A stretch of DNA of 25,170 bases from Astrothelium macrocarpum (GCA_021030915.1 JAGEMR010000234.1:1-25170), one strand, 5' to 3'; positions 1 to 10,367 are shown, counted from the stretch's first letter. Translations and numbers: made by a program. Notes: a model not told the origin generated them from the sequence alone.

Positions 1-1640
1 ATTTAATTTTAAAAATTGATATTTTAAATTATTATAATTCATTTTTTATTATTAAATTGAATTATTTTAAATTTTTTATATTAATTTATACGCGTAATTA
101 TTATAATAAAAAAAATAATATTTATCATAAAATCAATTTTATTAAAATTAAATATATTAATTATATTTATATTATATTTGATTATTATATTTAATATAAA
201 TAAAAATTAATTTTGAATTTTGAATATTATCTGATAAAATTAGAAATTTAATTAAATCCGATATATATTATATTATATTAAATTAAAAATTGATTGATTA
301 TATTTTATATATAAAAAATTTTAAATAGATATTTTTAAAAATATAATTCAAATATAAAATTTTTAATATATAATTTTTTTATATTATTAAATTTTTATGA
401 ATTGGATATTATATTATTTTATAATTAATATTTATTAAATTATTGATAAAAAATATTTAAAATAATTTTATAAATTCTTATAACGATTTTGATTTTTAAA
501 TTTTGATTTTATTTTAAAATTTGAATTATAAAATTTAAATTCCTTTTATCTAAAATCATGAATAAAATTAATGATGGAGATATTTTATGTTAAAAAAAGA
601 AGATTGAATTGGTGAGGAAAACGGACCGCTCGTTTGTGCGGACCGCTCGCTTGTGTACCACGTTATTTCATAATCAAAATATTTTTGATGAATGAAATAT
701 TAAATATTATTTTTAACGAAATAATATTATTATTATACGAAATTATTTTAAAAATTCTAATATTTTATTTAATAAAAAAAATCAATTTTGATAAATTCTT
801 ATTATTAAAATTGATATTCAATTATAAAATATTTATTATTATAAATTAAAAAACAATCGAACAATTAATTCTGAAAATATTCAAAAAATTTATAAATAAA
901 ATAAAAAATTTATTATAATTATTTATAAAAAAAATTATTTATTAAATTTCAAATAAATAAATATTTATATTAAATCGATATTAATTTTATTATACGATTT
1001 TATTTAATAAATTGGGAAAATATTATTTTTTATAATAAATTCTATTTCAAAATTAGATTTCAGATCATAAAATATATTAAATATCGATAAAATATTCATT
1101 ATAAAATTAAAAATATATATTAAAAATAAATCATTATAAAAAATAAAAAATAATAAATTCGTATATAAAAATATATAAAATTATTCAATATTTTCATTAT
1201 ATTTGATTATATTTAAAAATATTTTATTTCATATAAAATGTCTAATAAAATTGATAAAATGATTATCAAAATATATATAGAATAAATATTCTTTCAATTT
1301 CAATAAAAATTTCAAAAATCAATTTTATATCAGAATATTGATTTTATTCATATAAATAAAATCATAATTCAATGAATTTAATAATATGAAATTGAATTAT
1401 TAATATTATCTGATATTTCATCTAATCTATTAATAATAGAATCGTTTATTCATTCAATTAAAAAATTATTTTATAAATAATTCTGTAAATTATAAAAAAT
1501 AATGATGATTTATTTTGAATAACTATAGAATAAGAAAATGGATCAGAAATAGATTCAATATATATATAATTATTATTATAAACATTTTTATGAAATTCGT
1601 AAAATAAATGGCCAAATAAATAAATATTAATTTATTCGTT
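1..1640. repeat. Left AT-rich isochore, gene-free
   Basis: This stretch is extremely AT-rich. A hand count of 1021-1500 gave 30 C and 18 G in 480 bases, about 10% GC. The open frames here are low-complexity I/F/L/K/N strings with no recognisable domain, so I call no gene. Composition changes sharply to about 50% GC between 1600 and 1690. Such blocks in filamentous ascomycetes are normally old transposons mutated beyond recognition. The cytosine context here (almost only TpC) is not the classical RIP one, so the mutational cause is open. The 12-mer ATATTATCTGAT occurs at 224-235 and 1403-1414 and again in the right flank, hinting that both flanks derive from one repeat family. Confidence 0.85.
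619..662. repeat. GC-rich islet with a 17-nt tandem duplication
   Basis: Inside the AT-rich flank lies one short patch of normal composition. It holds two adjacent 17-nt units, 622-638 (cggaccgctcgtttgtg) and 639-655, which differ at one position (t/c at unit position 12). Nothing around it within about 600 bases has comparable GC content. It has no coding sense that I can see. It could be a late insertion, a protected binding site, or a remnant of the original element. Confidence 0.7.
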
Positions 1641-2039
1641 ATATCAATAGCCGCAATAAAAACACCAAATTTAAATGAAATGAAAGCAAATGGCTGCTTC
1701 AGGAGGTTCGAATTTTGGTAGTGGTGGCCCGTGTGTCAATTTCGGCTCACTCTTAGTCTGACGTAGAGCCGATTAGCTCATGTTGATGGCACTCTTTTAC
1801 GCATCCCTTCATCAATTAGGAGCCATGTGCTGCACTTGCGCATTTTCGATTCTGAACAATTTTATGACCCATCACTCTGACGACATGAGATGCTGACAGG
1901 CATACAACCTGCAGCACTCACAATCAACGATTTCTCAAAGTTGGTGAGCTGGTTTTTTGGAACTACCTCTCATCACGCTCATCAAGCTCCCTTTATAGCT
2001 ACGCCTTCGGCGTCGACATGCGTCGGACCAGGCATGGCA

Positions 2040-2047
2040 TATAAATA
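2040..2047 (+). promoter_or_regulatory. TATA-like box upstream of the small cysteine-rich gene
   Basis: TATAAATA lies 104 bases upstream of the ATG at 2151, in otherwise mixed-composition sequence. The position fits a core promoter with a short 5' leader. The gap 1641-2150 shows no gene; apart from this box I see only the transition out of the AT-rich flank. Confidence 0.4.
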
Positions 2048-2150
2048 ATTTTCGTTATCCACTTATCTCCTCGCCTGAAAGCAAACCCTGTACCATCAGA
2101 ATTAGTCTTCGTCGTCCTGCCTAGCATCGTCGCACCCAGATAAGAACACC

Positions 2151-2576
2151 ATGACTTCAGACTGCTCGCTATCCAGTGCCAATACCTCCCTTCTCGGCCC
2201 TCTTCCCCCAAGCTTAACTAACGGCACCACTCCGCCCGCTTACTGCGCCGCCAACGGACGCGAGCCGAACATGATTTTTTGCTGCGCTCCAAACCCGGTC
2301 AACTCCTACAATCAATACGGTCCTTGCGCGACTTGGTGCGATATACCGAAGGGGAAATTCATGCTCCCTCACGGGCAGGACGTGTTGAGTGCTGGAAACG
2401 GAGAAGAGTTGGATCAATTATTTGGAGAGTGTCTGAGCAATGGAACTGGCTCGGAAAGGACGGGTGCTACAATTTGTGAGATGACAAGTGGTGCCTTAGG
2501 ATTAATATTCGATGGGAAAAAGTCTCTAAGATGGATTTTGCTAGGCATATTGGCGGCAACTTGGTTATGGATATGA
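2151..2576 (+). CDS. Small cysteine-rich protein with hydrophobic C-terminal tail
   Basis: This is an intronless 141-residue ORF whose ATG sits in a good fungal context (cacc before ATG). Eight cysteines lie at residues 5, 32, 44, 45, 59, 63, 94 and 109, including a CC pair and a CxxxC. There are NxT/S sequons near residues 11, 24 and 97. Residues about 128-141 form a short hydrophobic stretch at the extreme C-terminus, which could be a GPI-attachment signal or a tail anchor. No normal N-terminal signal peptide is visible, which argues against simple secretion. The pattern resembles short fungal-only hypothetical proteins, but I cannot name a family or function. It is the first gene inside the AT-rich boundary, a place where effector-like genes are often found. 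That role is inference only. Confidence 0.65.
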   Translation: MTSDCSLSSANTSLLGPLPPSLTNGTTPPAYCAANGREPNMIFCCAPNPVNSYNQYGPCATWCDIPKGKFMLPHGQDVLSAGNGEELDQLFGECLSNGTGSERTGATICEMTSGALGLIFDGKKSLRWILLGILAATWLWI

Positions 2577-3097
2577 AGATGTTGCGTATGGTCTGGACCG
2601 CAGTCGACGGAGTTAAGAGGATCTCCAAAACCATGACCAACTTGAAGAGTGGGAATTGCCAATCGATGCAAGTCGAATACCAAATCTGATAACGGCGTTC
2701 ATGTAGATGGCGTTGCAGAGACAGTTCCAGCGGCAACGACCAACAGAAACCGAGTTTATCCCGGAAATAGGATTTCTCGTGGAGTCGCGTCCCGCGTACT
2801 TGGCAATTCAAGAATTATTGAAGAAATGGTTGGTGGAAATTGCACGATTTTCATTATATCACCTTTATTAAAGACATAATTTCCCCCGCATTCCTGCAAC
2901 TAGCGTTTGGAGACGTCCAGGTCTTCGATCTTTTTCTGCCGGGCCGGATCTATCTCTTCCCTGCATATTCCACGGACTCACACGTGGCGTTCATCCCACG
3001 CGGTGCAATGCTCTCCGAGACTTAAAGGGAACAATTCAAAGTAAGCCATAGAAAGCTCCTTGTCATTCCTCGTCATCCTCCATTAAATCGAGGAACC
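2577..3097 (+). other. Intergenic region with two short protein-like ORFs
   Basis: Between the cysteine-rich gene and the esterase there is no convincing full gene. Two short + strand ORFs read like real protein: 2579-2689 (36 aa, starting MLRMVWTAVDGVKR) and 2707-2871 (54 aa, containing FIPEIGFLVESRPAYLAIQE). They are in different frames and separated by stops. They might be the eroded end of an older gene, an unrecognised spliced gene, or chance. No domain is recognisable, and I do not call either as a gene. Confidence 0.3.
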
Positions 3098-4002
3098 GTG
3101 TTGCATACTCTATTTGCGCGATTTCTAATGTTTTCTCTACTCTTCTTCGCGTTATGTTTTTCAAGTCACCACGAAATATTAACCAGCGCCCTTCCGTCAC
3201 AGAGGCCGGGCAATACGAAGCCGGCAGCCTTCTTCCTTGCAGGCGATTCCACGACTGCTACACAGTCTAGCGGCGGCGGCGGTATGGTTCCTTGACATTT
3301 GACCCCTTGCTATATGTCCTCTTGCTGAGTGTGTTTACTTAAGGCTGGGGCGATGGCTTCATAAATACCACACTTCACAACGGCGCCATTGGTAAGAACT
3401 TTGGTCACGATGGCGCTACGACTGTCTCCTTTCGTGCAGGTGGGGACTGGTCTTGGGTTCTTGGCAATGCTTCCGCCTCTCTTCCGACCTACCAGCCTTT
3501 CGTGACTATTCAATTTGGTCACAACGATCAAAAGCCAAGCGCGAATATTAGTATCCCTGAGTTCACAGCCAATCTCGTGAGGTTTGTTGAGGATGTCCGC
3601 AATATCAATGCCACCCCTGTCCTCGTCACAAGTCTTAGTAGAAGGGACTATCAAAATACCACGGAAGTACCGAGAATTGTTGAGAATCTGGCGAACGTCA
3701 CGGCTGCCGCGATTAACGCGGCGCGTGAGGCGGGCTGCTTATACATTGATTTGAACCAGGCGAGTGAGAAATACTTGAACGAGATTGGACCGCAGGACGC
3801 GTATACCTATAATTTAACCCCAACAGACTTCACTCATCTTAACGATGAAGGCAGCATCGTATTTGGGAATTTGGTTGCCTTGTTATTGGATGAAAGTGTG
3901 ACCGAAACCAGAGGCTTTGCTTCGCCAGAGAGGAGGATTGCGGTGGCACTCAAAGATGGGGCGTATTATTTTCCGCCGGGTTGCAAGGGGGAATTTTGCT
4001 GA
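3098..4002 (+). CDS. Secreted rhamnogalacturonan acetylesterase (SGNH/GDSL hydrolase, CE12-like)
   Basis: The model has two exons, 3098-3281 and 3344-4002, around a 62-nt intron (GTATGG...AAG), giving 280 residues. Residues 1 to about 31 are a hydrophobic signal peptide, so the enzyme should be secreted. The SGNH motifs are in order: block I AGDST with the nucleophile Ser51; Gly in NFGHDGAT (residues 80-87) as block II; GHND at 120-123 as block III; and DFTH with Asp223 and His226 completing the triad. This arrangement is that of fungal rhamnogalacturonan acetylesterases, which remove acetyl groups from the pectin backbone so that lyases and hydrolases can act. Several N-glycosylation sequons are present. 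The splice joins Gly62 to a WGDGF stretch typical of the family. Length is slightly above the usual 230-250 residues because of a C-terminal extension ending in a CKGEFC motif. Substrate specificity is inferred from motifs. Confidence 0.85.
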
Positions 4003-4416
4003 AGTCGAATTTTTCGGAGACAATAACGTCTTGGATAAATAAAAGGAGGTGACCCACATGCATCACAACGGTACCCAATGTGATTTTTCGCTTCTAAATT
4101 GGGCTAGTCAGAGTCTCGTTTATAGTTGCTGTGCATCTGGTCTGGTGGCAAGGTGCATCAAGAAAGCCTTGAGCCACAGGCTCAGATCTGCCTTGCACTG
4201 TCAGCCTTGGACATGAGAGGCGTGTAAAGGATGCCCCACTTCCATATAGAAGGGAGGGTTTCCCCTCTACATACTTTCTTCACACTCTCCTTCCCAAGGT
4301 TAGGAAACTCATGTTTTTAAATCAACATAAAAACCCTCTTGGCGTCCTTGTGCCCAGCATCGTTATCGGAGGGACCTGTGATGGTCTAACCTCGTTTACC
4401 GACTTCACTGTCTGTC
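4003..4416. other. Intergenic region: esterase 3' end and NLR promoter
   Basis: I see no gene in these 414 bases. A perfect 6-bp inverted repeat with a 3-nt loop (TGAGCC-ACA-GGCTCA, 4170-4184) could form a small hairpin. A CT-rich tract near 4260-4298 resembles fungal promoter pyrimidine tracts. An ATG at 4311 opens a 60-codon frame to 4493 that overlaps the NLR start out of frame, and a minimal uORF (ATG, one codon, stop) begins at 4381. If transcription starts upstream of 4311, these would lower NLR translation. Confidence 0.4.
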
Positions 4417-7400
4417 ATGCCCAGCGAATCTGCATCCGAGGACCCATGGCTCGTAGCACGCAGCCGATACATGAGAGATTTGAACGAAGATGAGCAAAGG
4501 ATTTTCGAAGCCGCTTCTCCAGAGAATCTGCTTGATAACATCAATGTGGCACAAAAAAACCATGAGGAACAAAGTAGAAGTCGGGCAATATCAAGGAAGC
4601 TAGAACCACTTATCAATGCCATATGTCAGTTTGGCGAGGCACTTGATGTGTACTCCAATACATATGCACTTGCAATGGCACCTATATGGGGAAGTATCAG
4701 AGTCTTATTACATGTGAAGTAACCGTACTTCCTTTTCACTGGTCGGTTCGCTAATACATTGTCACGTTAGATCGCTAAAGAATTCCAAAAGTATTTCAAA
4801 GGCCTCATTGACATGCTCACTCGAATTGGCGACAACCTTCCAAGATGCCGAATCTATCAAGCACTATTTCCCAATCATGGTCGACTGCTACAGGCAATAT
4901 CAGTTGTGTATTTGGACGTGATATATTTCTGTATGGATGCGAAGGCAACTTTTCGGAAGCTGCAGCATTCAAAAACTGGTGAGATCCATTCGGTTGTTTG
5001 AAGTGCTCTGGATGGTGTTAATTTTTTGTCAGGTACTCTCTTGAAGTTTATTTGGAGGCCTTTCAATGATGACTTTGAAGAGGACATTTTAATCAAATTT
5101 CGTAATAACATAGAAATAATGGAGAAGGAGGTGATGATATGCCATATGATCGAGGCCTCGGATGATCGAGAACTCCAGCATATAGAGAAAAAGGAGATGG
5201 AAAAGCAGAGAAGAGGCACGTGCTTCATGGCCACTAATCAGTACCTTGTTGCTCATTTCTCTATAGTCAATAATAGAAACGCGCTTCTTGCCACCTTGTC
5301 ATCTCGTACTTATATTGACAAGCATATCAAAGAGCGGAGAAAACGTCTTCGTGGGGCAGGAAAATGGCTGACTAAAACCAAAGAATTCTCGAAGTGGAAG
5401 ATGGGGGAAAACTCGGATTGTCTTTGGTGCCACGGGATCCGTAAGCATACTCGCTTTTAATTCATGCTATCATTACTAAAGACCACTCTTGATCTAACAT
5501 CTTCAAGCTGGCTCGGGAAAGACCGTCCTCGCGTATGTTTCCCTCCGACAATTCAGAATGAACACGAATCTAAGATATTACGGCATAGGTCTTCTCTCAT
5601 AGATAATTTATCTGCAGAACATGGGATAGAAGACATTACGGTCCAAAAAACCACCAGCCAGGATGTTGTAATGAACAACATCACCCACCAAGACATCGGA
5701 GTCTTATACTTTTACTGTGATTTTTCTGACCCAGATCCTTGGAGCTACGAAATATACTCGGAGCAATTATCCGGCAGCTAATCGAAGAGTTAAATATATC
5801 AAGCGAGTTAGAGCAAGAGATAGCTAAATCTTGCCAACAACCTTCCGATGTTGTCATGAACGAAGCCTTGTCGGCTATTCTTTTCCAAGCAATGAAGTAC
5901 TTCTCTAGTATATATCTTTTCATTGATGGCCTTGACGAGTGCAGATATGAAGTGCAGACGGCTCTTTTATCCATCTTGCAAGACCTCTCTCAGTCGCAGC
6001 AACCAGCGGTGAAGATATTTGTGTCGAGTCGTGATGAGCATACTATATCAAACTCGCTAGAAAAATTTCTTCACATTCGAGTCGCAGCGAAGAACATTTC
6101 TGATGTTATCAACCATTACGTGGAGGAGACCGTGAAGAACAAAATAAAATGCGGAGAATTGAGGCTTCGAGATTTTTCTCTTCGATCTAAGATTATCACT
6201 TTGCTTACAAATCAAGCTCAGGGAATGTTAGTTTGAATTCATTTCCTCTTGGGCGATCTTGATCAACATTGCGAGACTAAGTTTTACCGATAGGTTTCTT
6301 TGGGTTCATTTCCAAATTGCCGATCTATGTGAGGCAGACTCTGATCATGGCATTAGAGAGACTCTACAGAATCTGCCTAAAGGTATGGCGGAAACATACG
6401 CAAGAGTAGTCAAGAAGATTGCGAGAAAATCTACAAAGTTAAGTCGGGCTCAACAAATCTTCAAGTGGATTGCTTCGGCGAAACGTCCAATGTCTGTAAT
6501 AGAGCTGGCAGAAGCGGTTGCTATTAACCGATCTGATAAGCATTGGGATTCAACCAAGATCCCAGATACCTCGCGCTTGATACAGCATTGTGGCAATCTT
6601 GTGGTTCTTGATGATGACGGGACAGCTCGATTTGCTCATCACACTATTCAGCAGTTTTTAACCGGGCTATCTCCAGACTGTTCTATACCGGATTTTCATT
6701 TTGATCTTGAGAGAGCAGATATCGAAGCTGGAGAGATTTGCATGACGTATCTGTTGTTCTCGGACTTTGAGATCCAAATAACTATACCAGAACCTCGCAC
6801 TACACAAGGGACAGTTCAACTTCGCGCTCCAAGTGCTATCATATCCAGTGTTGTTCCCCGTCTAGAAATGTGGAACACGACATCTAATATGTTCAAATTC
6901 TGGAGACATCTATTTCCTCGGAACGTAAAAGGACAACCGCTGGCCTGGGATTTGGATTTTGCACAAGTCGCCGAATTGAAGAAGCCGCCCAGCGTTGATC
7001 TAAGCAAGAGATACCAGTTCCTGGCCTATGCAATTGAGAACTGGCTGAAACACACCTCCGCAATAACCGAGAACGACACCTCGTGGAATGAGTTCAGGCA
7101 TCTAGCCACGGATAAATCATCGTCTTTTGATCTTCGGCCCTGGGGAAATTGCGGCTTATCAAACCGTCTACCGTACGCTGAACTCTTCCGCTGGGCTATT
7201 CGTGCGGGGCATATTGGTCTCTTGAGGCTTTTGATGCAATTGCTAAACTCAGATCTTCGACTCTACTGTCGTCACCTTGAATATGACGGTTTCTCTATAT
7301 TGTTTTATGCAGCTGACTGCGGATACTCAAATTTGGTCAAGTTTCTTTTGAGTCAGAATTGCATTAATACGGACGGAGAAGCCCTACTTGAATCCGCACG

Positions 7401-8763
7401 TTCTGGAAACGGATCCAGAGTGCGATTTATCCTAGATCTTGGACTGAACAAGGAAATGAGGATGCTAGCACTGAGCATCGCAATACAGAATCTCGACTCG
7501 GGGGTCGTGCGGGCAATACTTGAAATTGGACCGGCACTTGACCTGCAGGATGAATGGGGTCAATGGGCGCTAGAGAATGCCGCGAAAGAGCATTCGATAG
7601 ACATACTTGCAATTTTACTCGGCAAAACAGCAAATTTTGAGGCCGCGGCAACAGACATAGCAGCGATCTGGGGCCGTGATATCTGCGTGCTTTGTAAGTT
7701 TGCTCAGCATGGCATGGACGAAATCGTTCGGAAAATGCTTGAGATGGAAAATGTTGACGTGAACGAGGAAGACAACATGAAGCGGAAAACGCCGCTCTGC
7801 TGGGCAGCAGAGTATGACCATGAAATAGTCGTTGAGCGGCTTCTTAGGGCAGGCAACATCCATATCGACGTAAAAGATTCAACTGGACGGACGTCACTCA
7901 TGCATGCAGCCAAAAATGGAAATAGTGCTGTCGTCGATCTATTGTTAGACGAAGGTCACGCTAACGTGGACATCAGTAGCCGCATTGGGCGTGTAGCTCT
8001 ATCGTATGCGGCAGAATCTGGAAATGAGGTTGTTGTTCGACGATTACTTGAGATAAATGAGCGCCTCGTTCACTCATGGGATTTCAAAGGACGTACACCT
8101 CTATCTTATGCGGCAGAGGCCGGAGCGGAGGTTGTTGTTCAACGACTGATTGGAACCGGAGAGGTGGACATCAACTCAAAGGATCGTTTTGGGTGGACGC
8201 CGCTCATGTTTGCGGCGCGGCAAGACTGTGCACGTGCTGGTCCCGGCATCATTCGACAACTACTTGAGACAAATGGCATTGATGATGAAGCAGAAGATCT
8301 TGATGGACGTACAGCGCCTAGCCGCGCAGCAGAAACTGGATCTGAGACTACGCTTCAATTACTACTCGGAACAAATCAAATTAAGGTTGATTCGAGGGAC
8401 AACAATGGACGTACACCGCTGTCCTGGGCGGCGGAAAAGGGGCAAGAGGCATCGGTTCGTCTGTTGCTCGAGACAGGTAAGGTCGATGTAAATGCAAGAG
8501 ACTCGCGGAGAAGAACGCCGCTCTTTTTGGCAGTCGAGAATTCTAGACACTCAGGGCGAAACACAGGGACTGTTAAGCTGCTACTCGTGACAGGGAAGGC
8601 CGATATCAACTTGAAGGATCTGAAGGGTCTATCGCCTTTGGAGTTGGCATTGTTTTTCCGCGACCAAGATTTAGTTGACATGTTGCAGTCATACAAGTCA
8701 ACACAGGCTCAGACGAAGGGTCAGGTCGACATCACCTCACGGGCTGATTTCCGGGCTATTTGA
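4417..8763 (+). CDS. NACHT-ankyrin NLR (STAND) protein, six exons, one apparent frameshift
   Basis: This is a fungal NLR-like STAND ATPase, a class implicated in non-self recognition and regulated cell death. Modelled exons: 4417-4713, 4771-4978, 5033-5440, 5508-5532, 5589-6226, 6294-8763, with introns of 54-67 nt. The N-terminal ~230 residues form a helical region like those preceding NACHT in many ascomycete NLRs (probably the DUF7708 type). The NACHT domain has Walker A GIPGSGKT (about residues 303-310), Walker B LFIDGLDE (about 420-428) and a following FVSSRDEH strand. A winged-helix region begins after FLWVHFQ in exon 6. The C-terminal half (about 850-1330) holds ankyrin repeats, nine clear ones from about 7780 to 8690. 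The frame breaks once near 5743: VLYFYCDFSDPDPW is in one frame and RNILGAIIRQL in the next, with no room for an intron. Total exon length (4046 nt) is one base short of a multiple of three. The gene is either a young pseudogene or carries a base-calling error. Confidence 0.8.
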
Positions 8764-10367
8764 TCGGTCACTGGATGTACTGGATAGCGAATTAGTATGG
8801 GGGCTAAATGATTTTCAAGAGAACGAAATTGATGATCTATTCAATATAACGTTTTCTCTTCCGATCCTCAATGTATATTCAGCCTCATCATACTCTTCTA
8901 TTGCTTTTGGAGTCTGTTGTATATTGCCAACTTGTGCGGTCAAACTAGACAGTCTTCCTTTATCTAAACTCAATTGAACAATGTGCTGCCTTTTCACGAT
9001 CAGTCCGATTATATCCTCAAACCAAAATCTATAGATTACACCACTTGTAAAGAGTAAAGATTAAGGCTCAAAACAAGTCAGGCTTGGTAAGGATTGGATT
9101 GAATAGTGATCTGAATGCGGAGTGTCTTCACATATTGCTGGCTGAGTAACACCAGGGACTAATATATTGAGTTAGCAGCTGTCTTGGTGAGTCCCTGGCT
9201 AAGCTCAAGGAGCTGAAGAATTCCTTGGCTAGGTGACTCTTGGGGGAAGAGAAAACATGGCGTGGGCACCTGCAATTCATTTGGAGGAATTTGTCAAGCT
9301 GATTGCTACCACATACCGCGCCCGCACCGAGCAGCTGCGTTAATCAGCTCCGAAATGGACATCCGACTGACTCTAGCTTAACTGCGAGACTACTTTTGAA
9401 ATTTTGAGACGTCCAGCAAGAGCGATCCCGAGCTTGATCGGAGCAGATCTCTGTAGAGCATTGCGCGAACATCCAACACGCTTGCGTCATCAGATTTCTA
9501 TTAGCAAGCGAAGAAGGATGTAAGAGTCATCATTCAGCTTCAATGTCGTCGAGCTGGCTTCGAAACTTTAGCACTCCTAAAGTAAAGTTGTTCGGCACGA
9601 TGGATCAAGTTGAAATTCGAATTCGGCCATTGGCTTTCTTGCTGCCATGATTTCATAGTTGCTAAGTCTTTGTTACCGCCTCAGGCCATCCGATTTGTGG
9701 CCAATGCTCGGTACTGAGTGCTTCGAAGCTCTTGGGCGGCTAAAAGTTCAGTAATCATTTGAGCGATGCAATTTTCTGGAGCACAAGTTAGTTTACAGCC
9801 CTCCACCAATGACTCGGAACAATGATATCGTTGATGGAGCGCTGGGATGGCCAGTAAGGCAAGGTCTGGAGCCGCTGAAAATCATTCACTCCTTTTCCCT
9901 TGCATGGTAGTCAAATACAAATCATGAGCTTGAATGACCTCTGTTCAGCTCTATACACGAATACTAATGTCTGCTGCATCTAATCCGCTGTGATCATCTA
10001 CTTCGCCCACCACCAGAACGTGATCGTCCCGCCCGCATCCATCATACACCGCAATGCGCCCGAAAAATGGTGCCGAGCCTTGTTGCATGCGAAGGGCCAC
10101 CGCATAATGCGCCGCCGAAGTAAAGAGGAGGGGCAAAGAAAATGAAAATTTTTGGAATAGACGGGTCCCTACCGTCTGCAGCTACGAGTGCCCCGTAGCT
10201 TGACCCAGCACGACGTGGAAAATAATAAGGTGAAGCTCCATTATCTCTTACTGATACCAGATGGTGATGATCGTTGCACGGCTTGTAAGCGTATGGCTGC
10301 CTCAATGCCATAACATGAAGATGCACCCAAAGGATGTCAAAACATTTGTGTCTTTGAGGTTCGCGCG
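8764..10367. other. Gene-free convergent intergenic region
   Basis: This is 1.6 kb between the 3' ends of the NLR (+) and UBP15 (-). No ORF here has recognisable domains or coding continuity. A perfect 9-bp inverted repeat, CCAGGGACT at 9152-9160 and AGTCCCTGG at 9190-9198, surrounds a 29-nt spacer. A related CCTTGGCTAGG lies just downstream near 9221. Both 3' UTRs must lie at the edges. The rest could be old repeat remains, but I cannot identify any. Confidence 0.5.

Noticed and set aside
634..849. 71-codon ORF in the left flank
   Set aside because: Its I/F/L/K/N composition is what AT-rich DNA gives by chance. It starts in the GC islet and has no domain.
1..1640. Classical CpA-directed RIP as the full explanation of the AT-rich flanks
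   Set aside because: CpA is the commonest surviving cytosine context in my hand count (20 of 30) and ApC is absent, which is opposite to the usual RIP signature. RIP in some modified form remains possible.
4170..4184. Hairpin TGAGCC-ACA-GGCTCA as a bacterial-type terminator
   Set aside because: The stem is only 6 bp, no T tract follows, and the genes are clearly eukaryotic.
5220..5266. Possible 47-nt intron in NLR exon 3 (good branch site and CTATAG acceptor)
   Set aside because: The donor GTGCTT is weak, and removing 47 nt gives an immediate stop, whereas reading through keeps the frame into the conserved GKWLTKTKEF region.
9951..10136. 61-codon minus-strand ORF downstream of UBP15
   Set aside because: It reads somewhat like protein but has no family features, no splice link to UBP15 in a usable frame, and lies in the expected 3' UTR.
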